The translations under genes were made by a program, and so were the position numbers. From Tubulanus polymorphus (lineage: Eukaryota > Nemertea > Palaeonemertea > Tubulaniformes > Tubulanidae), in NCBI RefSeq assembly GCF_964204645.1, contig NC_134032.1:7931175-7995174 (forward strand): DNA of 64,000 nucleotides, given 5' to 3'. Position 1 is the first letter of the stretch, and each line of letters starts with the position of its first letter. Shown in pieces: positions 12,810 through 24,200 of the stretch. A model generated the notes under the pieces. It had not been told where the DNA came from. It was given only the letters and a program-made list of their open reading frames with translations, and made no database searches.

Positions 12810-15800
12810 TTACGATGAAGTAATTCCGTCTATATACTGTTTTCTAGCCGGGTGGTCATCGGCCGGGCGGTTAATAGGGGTCCAAACTGGCTCCCCAATG
12901 AAAAATCGCCGTGCCTTTATGTAATCCTAATAAAGTGTAAAAAATATCAACGTGAAGCATGTGGTTCACCTGCACGTATGGGTTTTATGCAACAAATTTT
13001 GTCCATCCAGAGTTTGTCTTTTAGATGGACAATAAACAAGGTCCGTGTGAAAAAAAAAATTTTCAAACTCATAAATCTTAATTCAACGTTAACTGATTAG
13101 CACTCACGACTTTCACCATGTAGCCTCTATTACTCCTATTACTACAATTTCAGGGAAAATCTACATTTATCATAATACAGAATTGAATAGCTCATTTCCA
13201 GATGATTTTCATGTTTAACAAGTTTGTGTTAATCTTGTTGCAAATAGTCAAGGCTTTCATATGAAATAAGATTTGATAATGGCCTACCGAAATCGTGACG
13301 TTTTGCCCACTGAAATTCATCCAGACTTACATAGATAAATGCCTAGTAAATAAGTGAGCACTCATAATATCACTCGCGTTCATATCCCAAATACTCGAGA
13401 ATTTCAAATAGGAAGATGTCGATTTCTGTAAGGAATTTTTTCGTCTTGGTGGGTTCAAATCCAATTATGAACGTTTTTGTGTAGTGGACCAAAAAAGAGT
13501 CAGTGCAAATGCGGGCGGCTTGACGAGTAATAGGTGGCAGGGAGGATACGGGTGGCTCGAATGCTAAATAAGTTCACGAAATCATGATTTTTTTCTCACG
13601 AACCGGAGGATTATCGTCGTCTTTTTACCTTGGAATCAAGGGTGAATCGGTGATAGATTCCCGGCGGTAGGATCAGCATGTCGCCGCGGATAACCTCGAT
13701 TCGAATCCAGCGGTCGTCGTTGTTACGAACGTCGAAATATCCGCTGCCGTCCACGACGTAGCGTATCTCTTCATCCGAATGTAAGTGTTCGGTAAAAAAC
13801 GACTTTAACTGAAAAAAAAAGAATTTGAAATAAATTTGATCGATTCAATTAGTTCAAACTATCTTTCATTGATAACGTTTAGAACAACGTTAAGAAACTA
13901 GGGGTCCAGGAACACCACGCTGCCCACTTGGTGAATTAATGCAGTACCCGGTAATCAATGAGCTTGAAACTCATCACAATCATAGAGCGTGTCAAGAGCA
14001 ATGATGTAGCAATTTATATCGGTAACAAAATATTCCTACATAGAGGCCTAATTGAAGTACCGTGCTACGAATGGCCATAATGGCAAATTATACGATTGAT
14101 TGCAGTTACAACATAGGTATGCATGTATTGCCGATATAGATAGAAAATTTTATCTGAGGCCTATACTACACATCTTCACATGAGGACTGACAAGGCTAAG
14201 ATGGCCACCAATTGGGCTTACGTAAAACTGATCATAAAACCCGTGGCCGTTTGATGTGTAAGAGATCCCTTCCCCAAAAGTATTTCAACAGAAACATCAA
14301 GGGTATTGATCAAAGCAGCTTCAAGACTTGGCTTCAAAACTTCAAACATTGGTAAAAGGAGGTGATCGGTGAACAACAATTGCTGCCAGTCGCTATCTTG
14401 AATCTGATCGCACCAGTTTTTGGGCTGTAGATGTGTCAAGGGTAGTTCCATACATAAACCCAATTTCAAGAAAAACCATTGAACTTTCCAAATTTCCAGA
14501 CTGATGAAAGGATGGACGGATGGATGAACGCATTAGACTCCTGAGTGGGCTAAAAATGATTTCCAAGAATGTTCCCTTTTCTTTACCTTTCTTATCGACC
14601 ATAGGAAGAATAATGTCATAAACTTTCGATAGGAGTTTTTCAAATGATACGCGAAGCTTAACAACATACACGGAAAACGTTTTGTAATCAAAACTGATAC
14701 TGGTAGTCATTGGCCTATATATTTGTCAGAAAATGTTTCGAACCAATCTAATCATCGCACTACTTGCAAATACCTTTTCTTCGTAATTTGGCAGCTTTTC
14801 GGGGGTGGCCTCGATTTCGTCTTCGTAATTATAGCCGCGATCGGCGCGAATTACATTTAATTCCGGTTCGTAGTTGTCTCCGTCCAACTTTAAAAAAAAG
14901 ATACAAAAACACTTCGTTTTAAATTTGACAAGTTCAAATTGAAAAATCAACTGAAAACTAAACAAAGAAAACATTTTCTTTTAGTAACGTTATTCTCTTT
15001 AAATTTCGGTGTCTTATTTATATTCAATAATCCGTATCTAAAGTGGTTCTACTTGGGGCCTATTCCACAAACAAATACGCGGTCCACTTGTCCGGGCATG
15101 TGTATCCATTTTAGCTGTTGGGAACAAATTTCTAGTGAGTAAACCTAACTATTGACACCGTCAGTTTTATGTGCCTAATAGATTGTCTAGTAGATTTTTT
15201 TCTGTCTACAATTTTCGAATTTAACAGACAAACTACTTCCCATAACCCATTAAACAATGCATTCAATTTTCAATTAATAATGTATCAGTCACAGCATGAT
15301 TTTTTCGCAGAAAATTAATTGCTTTTATTGGCCTATTATAATATGTGATCAAAAATTTTTGCTCACAGGAGTCAATTTTCTATGCGCTCGATAATTATTC
15401 AAAATTTTCTATGCGTTCTAATTATTCCAATTTATCAATATATTTTGCGTGATTTCTGTTAGGCCTATGTTTCACGCCAAAAACACACCGCCAGGCACAC
15501 CACAGACCGTGCCTTTTTTGTTTTTGTAAAATCATGTAAAATTATTACTGCGTTGAAGAGTACTTATTTATGAAAACTAAGATCTTGACGGTATGGGACT
15601 TTCTGGCTGTGCGATTGAGTTTGGTGCGGTATCGCGCATCCACTAAAATCACCACTTTTCTATCCTCCGTTCAATTGAAGCGACTCTTAATACATAATTA
15701 TTACAATCGTCAAAATTAGCGAATCTTCAAAGATGAAACAGCGATTCTAACATTTCTAAGACCTGTTAAGTTTGGACTTTACAATTATAGCGATTGTATC

Positions 15801-17633
15801 AATTCTACGATTCCACGTGGCAATTCTAACAATTCTATATCTATTTAAATTTCGATTGTAGCGATTTGAACAACACTTTACCCTATAAACAATAACATTC
15901 TAAACCCTAAACCTAAAAACACACAACCCTCTAGTCTAAACCCAAATCCTAAAAAAAACACTTACACTTAAACATATAAGCACTAAACCCATATTAAACC
16001 CTCACCCTCTCAACTCAATCCCCCTAAACACTTAAGCCTTTATAAGCCCTAACCCTATAACAACTAACCTGCTAAACACTAACCCTGATAAACACTAACC
16101 CTATAGACCCTATAATGTTAGTATATTAATGAAAGTCTCAATTGAAATGTAAATTGATTAGGAATTATATCTTTTCATTTAAAAGCTTAGGATAGTAGAA
16201 TCGCTACAACCGCTTCAACAGCATAGTAAGAGGATCGTAGAATCGTTATATAGAATCATAGAAATGATGAGAAATGCGATTATAATAATAACATAGTTTT
16301 AGGATAGTCAAATCGCTATCGCTACAATCACGGATTGCAGAATCGTTATACAGAATGGTAGAATTGATGAAAAATGCGATTGTAATGAATTGTTTTCGAA
16401 CACAGGGACTAGACACAAAAGGATTTTGACCCCAACTATCCTCGGTACTATTAAAAAGACTTTTATAAGCGCACAGCGAGGCGCGAGCCGGAAGCTCCTT
16501 AAGTTAATCATGCGTATGAGGCAAATTCAAATTTTCTATATTTCTCCATACCGTCCTTCTCAAAAAGTTTCGTCGAAACTTGCGGGCCCATCGCGCGGGT
16601 AGGCCTAGTTTAAATACGTGAATGATGGATTACAAAATAATTTTGTGTAATTTTCAGAATATTTACAAAGAATATTCACAAAATATTGTCAAAAAATGTT
16701 ATTTTTAGTTCGTATTTCTCCGTAGAAACTGATTGGAAGACTGGATTCGAATCCCACAAAAAGCACAGTCCCTTAGCAACGGGTCGAATTTTTCAGAACA
16801 AGCGCACCGGTTTCACAGCATCGCTAAGGGTCGAGTCCCGAAGAATAACGCGCGCGCGGTCCGCGTGTTACATAATGACCGTCCCGCAACACACAAGTAC
16901 TGAATGATTAACTCAAAATTTTGCCAATCCCTGGGAGTAAAATGCCGTGCGTTTTTTAACATATCGTATCTTTATTAGTCTTTTACTCCCGTTTTTCAAA
17001 CGTTATTCCCCTATTCCGTTTCGAGTAAAATTCGTATACGCTATAATCCGTATTTAAAATACCGTTGTTCCATTAATTCCGTACCCATGCAACCCGTTGA
17101 TATACTTAGGAACAAATCTTTAGCCGAACACAGGTGCCCCGCAAAACCAATGTTTTTTTTACAATGTAGAATTCTATATGAGTTGGGAAGGGCACTCGCC
17201 TCTATTTATTCATTAAAACTTAAGACTGGCTGTGCGCTTCACCAAGTTTCGACTTTGACATATTATATTGTACCAAGGGTTCAAAATCCTTTTGTGTCAA
17301 GTCTCTGTGTGTGGCATAGAAGAATTGATGAAATTGCGATTGTACTAATAAGTAAGAATCAAAGAAAATAGTCCTTCAATTGTGTGTCACTAACAATTGT
17401 AGCATAAATTCGATACCAAATACACCAAATTTGACATAAGGCCTACAAGAGCAGGCTGTTGATTTGTATTGACCTTATCATATGCAAATCATCAGACAAA
17501 AAAGGGGTACACATACTTTCCAATATAGCAGTCCCAGTTTTTTCAAGTCTTCTAGCGCGACGAATTGAGGAGGGTCTGTCATATGCAGTTCCCTCTGATC
17601 CGCATCGATCGTGTCCATAAACCAAGCCCTCAT
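12810..17633 (-). CDS. ADI1: Acireductone dioxygenase (ADI1), 4 exons
   Basis: This cupin enzyme of the methionine salvage pathway oxidises acireductone to 2-keto-4-methylthiobutyrate and formate with Fe(II), in cytosol and nucleus. Coding exons on the minus strand are 17517-17633, 14774-14887, 13629-13808 and 12810-12926. All four introns-exon junctions are phase 0 with GT/AG, giving 175 aa against 179 in human. Seen: start [22 protein letters not shown]; metal ligands in [11 protein letters not shown] (His85, His87, Glu91) and in PGIYHRF (His130); DGSGYFDVR; and the C-terminal [18 protein letters not shown]. All catalytic residues are present, so it should be active. The start was chosen because it matches the family N terminus (MRAWYMD-type), although an in-frame ATG lies further upstream. 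The gene lies head-to-head with the C8orf34 homologue. Confidence 0.95.
13110..13570 (+). repeat. Dispersed repeat R1, copy in ADI1 intron 3
   Basis: The segment is clearly homologous, without break for about 400 bases, to 31700-32110 and, inverted, to 28385-28790. Shared landmarks include GAGAATTTCAAATAGGAAGA and 'gattttcatgt', and a TTCAAATCC / TTCGAATCC motif like a pol III B box. It is possibly SINE-related, but no complete tRNA head is visible. Confidence 0.6.
14160..14545 (-). repeat. Dispersed repeat R2 fragment in ADI1 intron 2
   Basis: Read on the minus strand, this matches the body of the larger element at 25253-26500: 'aagttttgaag..gctttgatcaa', 'cagattcaagatagcgactggcagc', and the CCGTCC-rich start. 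It is a truncated, diverged copy. Confidence 0.6.
15660..16385. repeat. Foldback repeat with telomere-like core, ADI1 intron 1
   Basis: Left-side motifs AGCGATTCTAACA and GTATCAATTCTACGATTCC are mirrored on the right by 'tagaatcgctaca' and 'gatcgtagaatcgttat'. Between the arms, at about 15885-16110, lies some 225 bases of degenerate CCCTAAAC / AACCCTATA repeats resembling an eroded telomeric tract. Confidence 0.5.
16402..17313. mobile_element. Candidate DNA element with CACAGGGACT termini
   Basis: The left end CACAGGGACTAGACACAAAAGG..TTTTGACCCCA..GGTACT is mirrored by the right end GTACCAAGGGTTCAAAATCC..GTCAAGTCTCTGTG. The interior of about 800 bases has no long reading frame. A compact palindromic relative made of nothing but the two ends lies at 17746-17854. 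The flanking sequence GAATTGATGAAA..TGCGATTGTA appears on both sides (about 16365 and 17320). Confidence 0.45.
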
Positions 17634-18218
17634 GTTGACATGCGATGTGTGATCTGTCAGCGCTGGAACTGTGAATAAGCAAAATGGTGACATACGAGAT
17701 AATCATTTCACGTGATCACAGGTCGCTGAAATCGGGCGGATTTTGACACAGGGACTTGAGACCGATTTTGACCCCAGTGTCCTAGGTACTATATATAAAA
17801 AGACTTTGTACCTAGGATACTGGGGTCAAAATCCTTTTGTATCAGGTCCCTGTGAATTTTGAGTGAAATTCGACTTGTAGAAATTCGAGTTACTGCCGTT
17901 GAATTTCGAGATAATAAATCTACGACTGAAACACTGGCCGAAGGACTTCGACATAATCAACTCGAAATTCGACATGAAAAGAAATTTCGACATCATTAAC
18001 TCGAAATTCGACTTATGATAAGTCGCGAAATTGTGAAAAAAGTAACTCGTATGTCACCTAGGGGCTTCCGTAGAAATCGGATCAAAATCGAATCGAGAGG
18101 CGCTGCGGTCATTGTTTGGTTAGAAACGTCAAATTTCCAATTTCTGATTAGCATCAACCCGATCCGGCTTCATATATCGAGTTTCCCGTCGCCAAATTCG
18201 CGGAGACGACGCTGAGAA
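17634..18218. promoter_or_regulatory. Probable bidirectional promoter, ADI1 / C8orf34 homologue
   Basis: These 585 bases separate the start codons of two divergently oriented genes. No TATA box at a convincing position was found for either side. About 109 bases (17746-17854) are occupied by a foldback MITE. 'aactcgaaattcgac' motifs recur at about 17957-18012. The promoter role is inferred from geometry alone; 5' UTR extents are unknown. Confidence 0.5.
17746..17854. mobile_element. Palindromic MITE in the shared promoter region
   Basis: The arm CACAGGGACTTGAGACCGAT..TTTTGACCCCAGTGTCCTAGGTAC pairs with GTACCTAGGATACTGGGGTC..CAGGTCCCTGTG, leaving a loop of about 15 bases. It shares ends with 16402-17313 and with a fragment at about 50205-50245. 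Confidence 0.65.
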
Positions 18219-21200
18219 ATGACGTCCCAAATCAGAGTTCAAAGTTACCTCGAAAAACATCAAATAAGCGCCTTATTTGAGGTATGAATTTTACTAAAAA
18301 TTTTATGCCCGAAAATGCTACACACACACACAGTCACAGGTATGATAAATTCAATTCAAATCAACAATGATATTTTTCCTTTGATTGTGAGATCTTGGAT
18401 GTCAAAGTCGAAACTGCATGGACTCTATCTAAAACCTTGGTGAAGAGGTGAAACCCCCTAAACTCTCTTCGAGTGTTGATAAACTCCAAATGATCTAATT
18501 TTGCAAGGCCTAACTCCTGTCGACACAGGACGGACCGCTTCCTTCACTTCAGCTCAGCCCCTTCAGCTTTGGTTTCAGGATAAGGTAGCACACGCTCGTT
18601 CAATTTCATGAAAAACCCTTTCCTAGATTTTATGAGTTTCTCCAAATGACCCCTTTTCGGAGAAAATCTTGGGTGATTTCATTGAAACAGCCCCTTTTTT
18701 GCAAAAAGAAGGGAGGTTAAACTATGAAGCATTATAATGAAAAGAATAGCTTTATTTGCATCCTACCGTTCACACATGATCAAAATGAACGACTTTCCTA
18801 TATATGGATAGTTGTAAAAACAACAAAAATTCATCAAAATGTTGAAAATATAACCGTGTTTGTTTACTTCGGGTTTCTCCACGTCTTGAAATTGTAATAA
18901 CCACCGAAAACATGACACAGCCGCAAAAGTTGTATTCTTTGCTGGGCCTTATCAGCAATAAAGACCTAATATATCATTCAAAATGATACACCTGTGGCGT
19001 AACATTGGGCAGCCACATCATTAGGCGCATCGGACAAAACCACTCTCGGAAAGGTGAGCTGGAGACTCTGGGCAACTCTGGGCACAGCTCACGACCGAGT
19101 CGATCAGCCATTTTTACGGTGAAGAAGATACGTGTCAAGTCAAGTTTGAAAGTTAAAAGATGGGTTTAAAAGACACGGTTCGAATCCCGAAACTTCCTCA
19201 TACTGATCCCGAAATCTGATAGGCCTAATTAAAAATTGTCGACATTTTGATTTTTGTCACATATTAGAAATTTATACACCCTTATTTTCATTTTCACGGA
19301 AATTTTCTTATAAAGAACCCCTTTTTTTCAATTATCTCGGGGATTTCTACCCGTGATTGGAATCAATTCTATAACCCATTTCCCGTGCATCCCATATGTT
19401 GAAGAAGTGGTCCGCCCGGGCAATCTACTGTCGAATAACAATTTATGTCGGAAACGTAACGTCTAATGTCGGTTTATTTTAGTCTGACATCAAGGTTTTG
19501 GGATATTGCTCTTAAAATTTTGAACAAATACAGTACCTCAAATTGGTGTTAATACGACCAGTGAAACTGTACTTTGCAATCTAGAAAAATCCATTGTTTT
19601 TATATCCTATATATCGGTACACTGTTTTGAAGCATTGCTAAAACCTCTTCTTTAACTCATTTGAATCAAAGAAAAGAGACTCCGTTTCACGAACTAAATC
19701 AATTTTAACGATATGTTTCCACGCCTTCTATTTGAAATTATTTTCGAATCATAAAAAATCATGGTTCGTATGCATGGCAACTCAGGAAACATGTTGTTAG
19801 AATTTCAAAAATGGCTGATCTTTTCTCATTTCAACAACAGAAATGCAATGCTTCAATACAGTATAAAATGGATATGAAAACAATGGTTTATCTAGATTCA
19901 CAGTTTCACTGGTCGTATTAAGACGAAAATAATTGAGGTAGGCTATATAGGCCTATGTGTTAGAAAAATTAAGCAAAATATCCCAAAAAATTGATGTCAC
20001 ACGAAAATAAATAGACATTAGAATAATACCATATCGGCAAAATTAAGCGGTTTCCTATATTTTCAATGATTTTTTGTTTTGATATAAATTTCCATTTTTT
20101 TTCCCAGGAGTTGATGGCTAAGATTATTCATACGCAACCGGATGATCCGTTGATATATTTATCGGCTGTGATTGAGAGAAAAATCGAAAGAAAGCGCGGC
20201 TCCGTAAGTTTTGGAAGAGATTTAGGCTCTCGAGTTAGGGAAACTAGCCTGGAACTAGCATGGTCCCTGATCTTATAATCCCTTACGCCCCTACCTACCC
20301 TTAATTACCTCTTAAGCCCTGGCCCGACCCTCTAAGACATAGACCTTGCGTAAAAGTCTTCTTCCCCTAAACCCTACCTATTGTGAAGCTTGAATCTCGT
20401 TTTGTTGTACCCTTCCACACCCTGTGCTCACACTGAACCTACTGTTTCTTTATTCTAGACCTTAACCAACCCCTAAATGTAAGGGGGGTCATCCCGATGT
20501 TTGCCGCTACCGATGTTTCCCGCCACCGATGTTAGTACTATAAGCGATGCCCAGATTATTTAAACCTTTTTATGTAATCAATATCAATAGAGAGTGAAAT
20601 GTTTGTTTTGAAATTGATGCAGAAAAGGTTATACGAAATAACAAAAATTAGTTGTCGTTATTGTCGGAAAAATCATCCCGATTCCCCCAGACTATTAATG
20701 AATTCCAGAATCCAATTTCCCAGCCTAAGAAAATGGCCAATCCTTTGTCAAGCAGAAACCCTTGCTATCCTATTCATTCGAATGCAACCTTCTTTATTTT
20801 CTAAATGTATATCAACCCTTTATCAGATCAGGGATTTGTAACAGATTGACAACGATAGTGTGATAGGGTGATAAGATAATCCAGAATTACACGATATAAG
20901 CGGTCCGATGAATAGACAAATATATTAGGCCCCTACACGGTGCACAATTTTTCTAATAAATGATTTTGAAAATTGAAATCATTTATTGGAAAAATTGTGT
21001 ACTCTGAAATATGTCTATTCATCAGACCGCTTATCGCTGATGGCTTTGGATCAGTACAGGGAAACATCGGTACCGGGAAATATCGGTACCGGGAAACATC
21101 GGTACCGGGGAACTTCGGTACGCACCCAACGTAAGGCATACTCTATAACAAATTCGCTGCCACTAATGCAGTAGTGCCTTTCATTGCCACTACTAATTGG

Positions 21201-24200
21201 TACTGGAGCCATAACATTGTCAGCCTTTGCTCGAAATAGACCAATGAGCATTGAGAATGAAGCTGACTTTTTTCACATTGCTAGCCAGTGGGAAACTGTG
21301 TCATTCCCGTGTGCCAGAGTGCAAATATAACAGTGAATAAGAAGGATCAGCCATGGCAATTGTGAAAGAACCATATAGATTCGTAGCCGGCACAAACGTT
21401 TCAACCCTTGCCCTAAATCTATCAGTACCTGATCCTAAACCCTTTGATTATATTCACAGCAAAATTCTCTACAGTTTTAATAAATGTGGCCTTGATTTGT
21501 AGGCGTCTGCAAATCGACGAAGCACCGGTGACCTTCGAGGTGAACGACCTTCAACTGTAGCCTGGGCCAGCGTGGGTAAGATGTTATGATTATTGGTTTT
21601 GCAAAAATATTTCAAAGTTCGAATTTAACGGAGTAATGAGTGAAACCTAATTGGCATAATTTCCATCAATAATGATAACAAATTACTTATTTAAGGGATA
21701 ATTTGATTCAATTATAACAAAAATGTAGAAGAATTGAATGCGGAGGACCACCACTCCATCGAAACATGATCCCCAAAGTGTTGAGGTTTCGCTCTAAAAT
21801 TTCATTAATAATCAGTTTATCTGTGTTTATTAACCCTTTTAAGTTCATGCTCGACCCTAGCTCGAGACCGAAAAACATTGGCTTCACGTTCATGCTCAAC
21901 CGTAGGTAGTGCCCCGGCGTGCGCTGTGAAAAGTGTAAATTATCGTTGTTTCACCTACAGGTTTTCATCATAGCACATCATTAGTTGTTAGATGGCGTTT
22001 CTGTTGATTATTCGCCGTAAAAATTTTTGATGGTTGCAATTCATCGTTTTTGAGCAATTTTGAGTCAAAATTTGTCATTTTTTCGAAATAAATAAGGTAA
22101 AATCATGAATATAGATCAAGTTGATTATAAATCTTTGCTTATGATGAGTTTTTAGACTTTTCAAGGCCAAGTCCTGGCCCCGCCTCTGATGAATCTGACA
22201 AATACTGACCAATGCTATGTTACTAAAATACTCAAACCTGGTATCATATGAAAGGTCATAATATTGTCTACAAACTTTTTTTTCGCTACTAAGCTATAGG
22301 ACTGATAGTTTTTGAACTTTATAGCTTCAAATATGAGTTTTCGAAAAGCGCAACAATGGCTGAAAATAATTCAATTTCTAGGGTAGTCGCAGTGTAAAAA
22401 ACTTGAACTTAAAAGGGTTAAACATCTCTCAGTTTGCTCAGTACAGATCTTGCATTCCAAAAATTTGCATAAACTGGTTTTTGGCTTCATCTATTGATGA
22501 TGGTTTGCCGAGAATAATACGTTCGCTTATTGCTGAAAAATAGCTTCGACGGCCCGTGGTGTGGTGCCTCCTACTGTGTTTTTTTATGCCAATGAATCTG
22601 ATGATAACGTCGGCAATGTTTCTGGGTGTCCACTGAGTAATGAATCGCTGATGTATGAAAACAAAAACAACTTAACCCTTAACCTGCCAGCAGCTTTAGT
22701 GTTAAGTCCTGTGTGTGTCAGATGATTTGCATGTTATTGAAATTTACTCATTAAATCCTCATAACTTCCAAACTAGGCTATTGTATATAGGGCATTGAAA
22801 CTTCACAAAGTAATAGTTTATTGTCATAGCCACGGAATATTGCTGAAAGATTATACATCCGATTTTTGAAAGGGGGGTCCACTTGATGGGGTCATTTTTG
22901 GGGGTCCAGCACAAAAAGACCCCCTTAAAAGTCAGAATACTCACAATTTTGTGTTACATTGTCGATATTCATAAATAAAGACACCGTAGATTACTGAATC
23001 CATCGTTAAAACCTTTATTATGCTTCTCATTAATATTTGAATAATCATCGAAATCCCGAAATATCAAATAAACGGGGCGTTTTTGAGGTAAAAAATCTTC
23101 TAAATATCAAAAGTGGAAATTACTTTCGGGTTTGGATTCTCGAGTATCGGCAGTCGGGGTGCGTTAAGAACTACGGCGAGGCACTTGTGACATAAACAAA
23201 CTTTAAACGCGAGATAGGTCAGGCTGTCGACTACAGTTGCCTACGGCAGTTCCCCAGTGTGTCGACTACTGTCGCCTGCCGCAAGTTAAGGGTTAAGGAG
23301 AAATTGTTATTTCTAAATGCAAAATACTGAACACATTTGATGATAATGGTACATATAATACATATCAAAAAAATTACGGAACGAAACGCCACATGTCATG
23401 TGTGACAGACAGTAGCAAACCTGGTGGATCCTTACTCGTCCGAACAAGCAAGGACACACCAAGTTCGCTAGTAATGATAGGTGGAATCCTCTCAATTTCT
23501 GTAGTAGTGTCGGAAGTTCCACTATCGCTAGTACTGTTTCATGCCGTGATTTATTTATTTGTCCTCTTTGTTGTAGATGGAGGTGTCACCGGGGCTAAAG
23601 ATCGCGGCAACTACGAGAAACCGTGGCAGACGAACAGCAGACGCAAACCACAAACTAAACATTCCCCTCCGGAACTGACTAAACCACGTAAGCGTTATCC
23701 CCATATGACATCATCACATTTCCGCCGCGTACACCTTTTCAGAATTGATTGCTCCGACCGTAAATCCCCCTATGACAGCAAATAACCCCTAAAGGCCTTT
23801 CCAGGAAAGATGACTGTCTACTCTGTCATAGTACTACTATGACATAGTAGACAGTCATCTTTCCTGGAAAGGTCTTTAGGGGTTATGTCATGATGAGGGG
23901 CCATGATGGCAGACAAAGCTATAGACCTTTCCAAAGAAGATGGCTGCCTTCATAAATCCCTTAATGACCTCATATTGTCTATTCAAACAGATACAGTTAA
24001 ATCTCGGCCATCGTGGAATGCCGATAATAAAGTTCCATCTGCCGACTTCGATGAACTGTGGAATATTCGCACAGATGGCACCACGGGCAAAACTCGCCAA
24101 ATGACTAGAGACAGGTCAAGGTCGCGAGAAAGGGCTGCGGTAAATGTCTGTTTGATATCTGTTTGATATACAAGACGAAATGATAAAGTATGAAAAGTTG

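Noticed and set aside
15885-16110. True telomere end
   Set aside because: Degenerate repeats with genes on both sides; at most an interstitial remnant.
18015-18215. Possible upstream exon of the C8orf34 homologue
   Set aside because: Frame not continuous with the ATG at 18219 and no resemblance to the family; treated as promoter/5' UTR.
23393-23785. 130-codon open frame
   Set aside because: Only 23577-23687 is exonic (exon 4); the rest is intron read-through on both sides.
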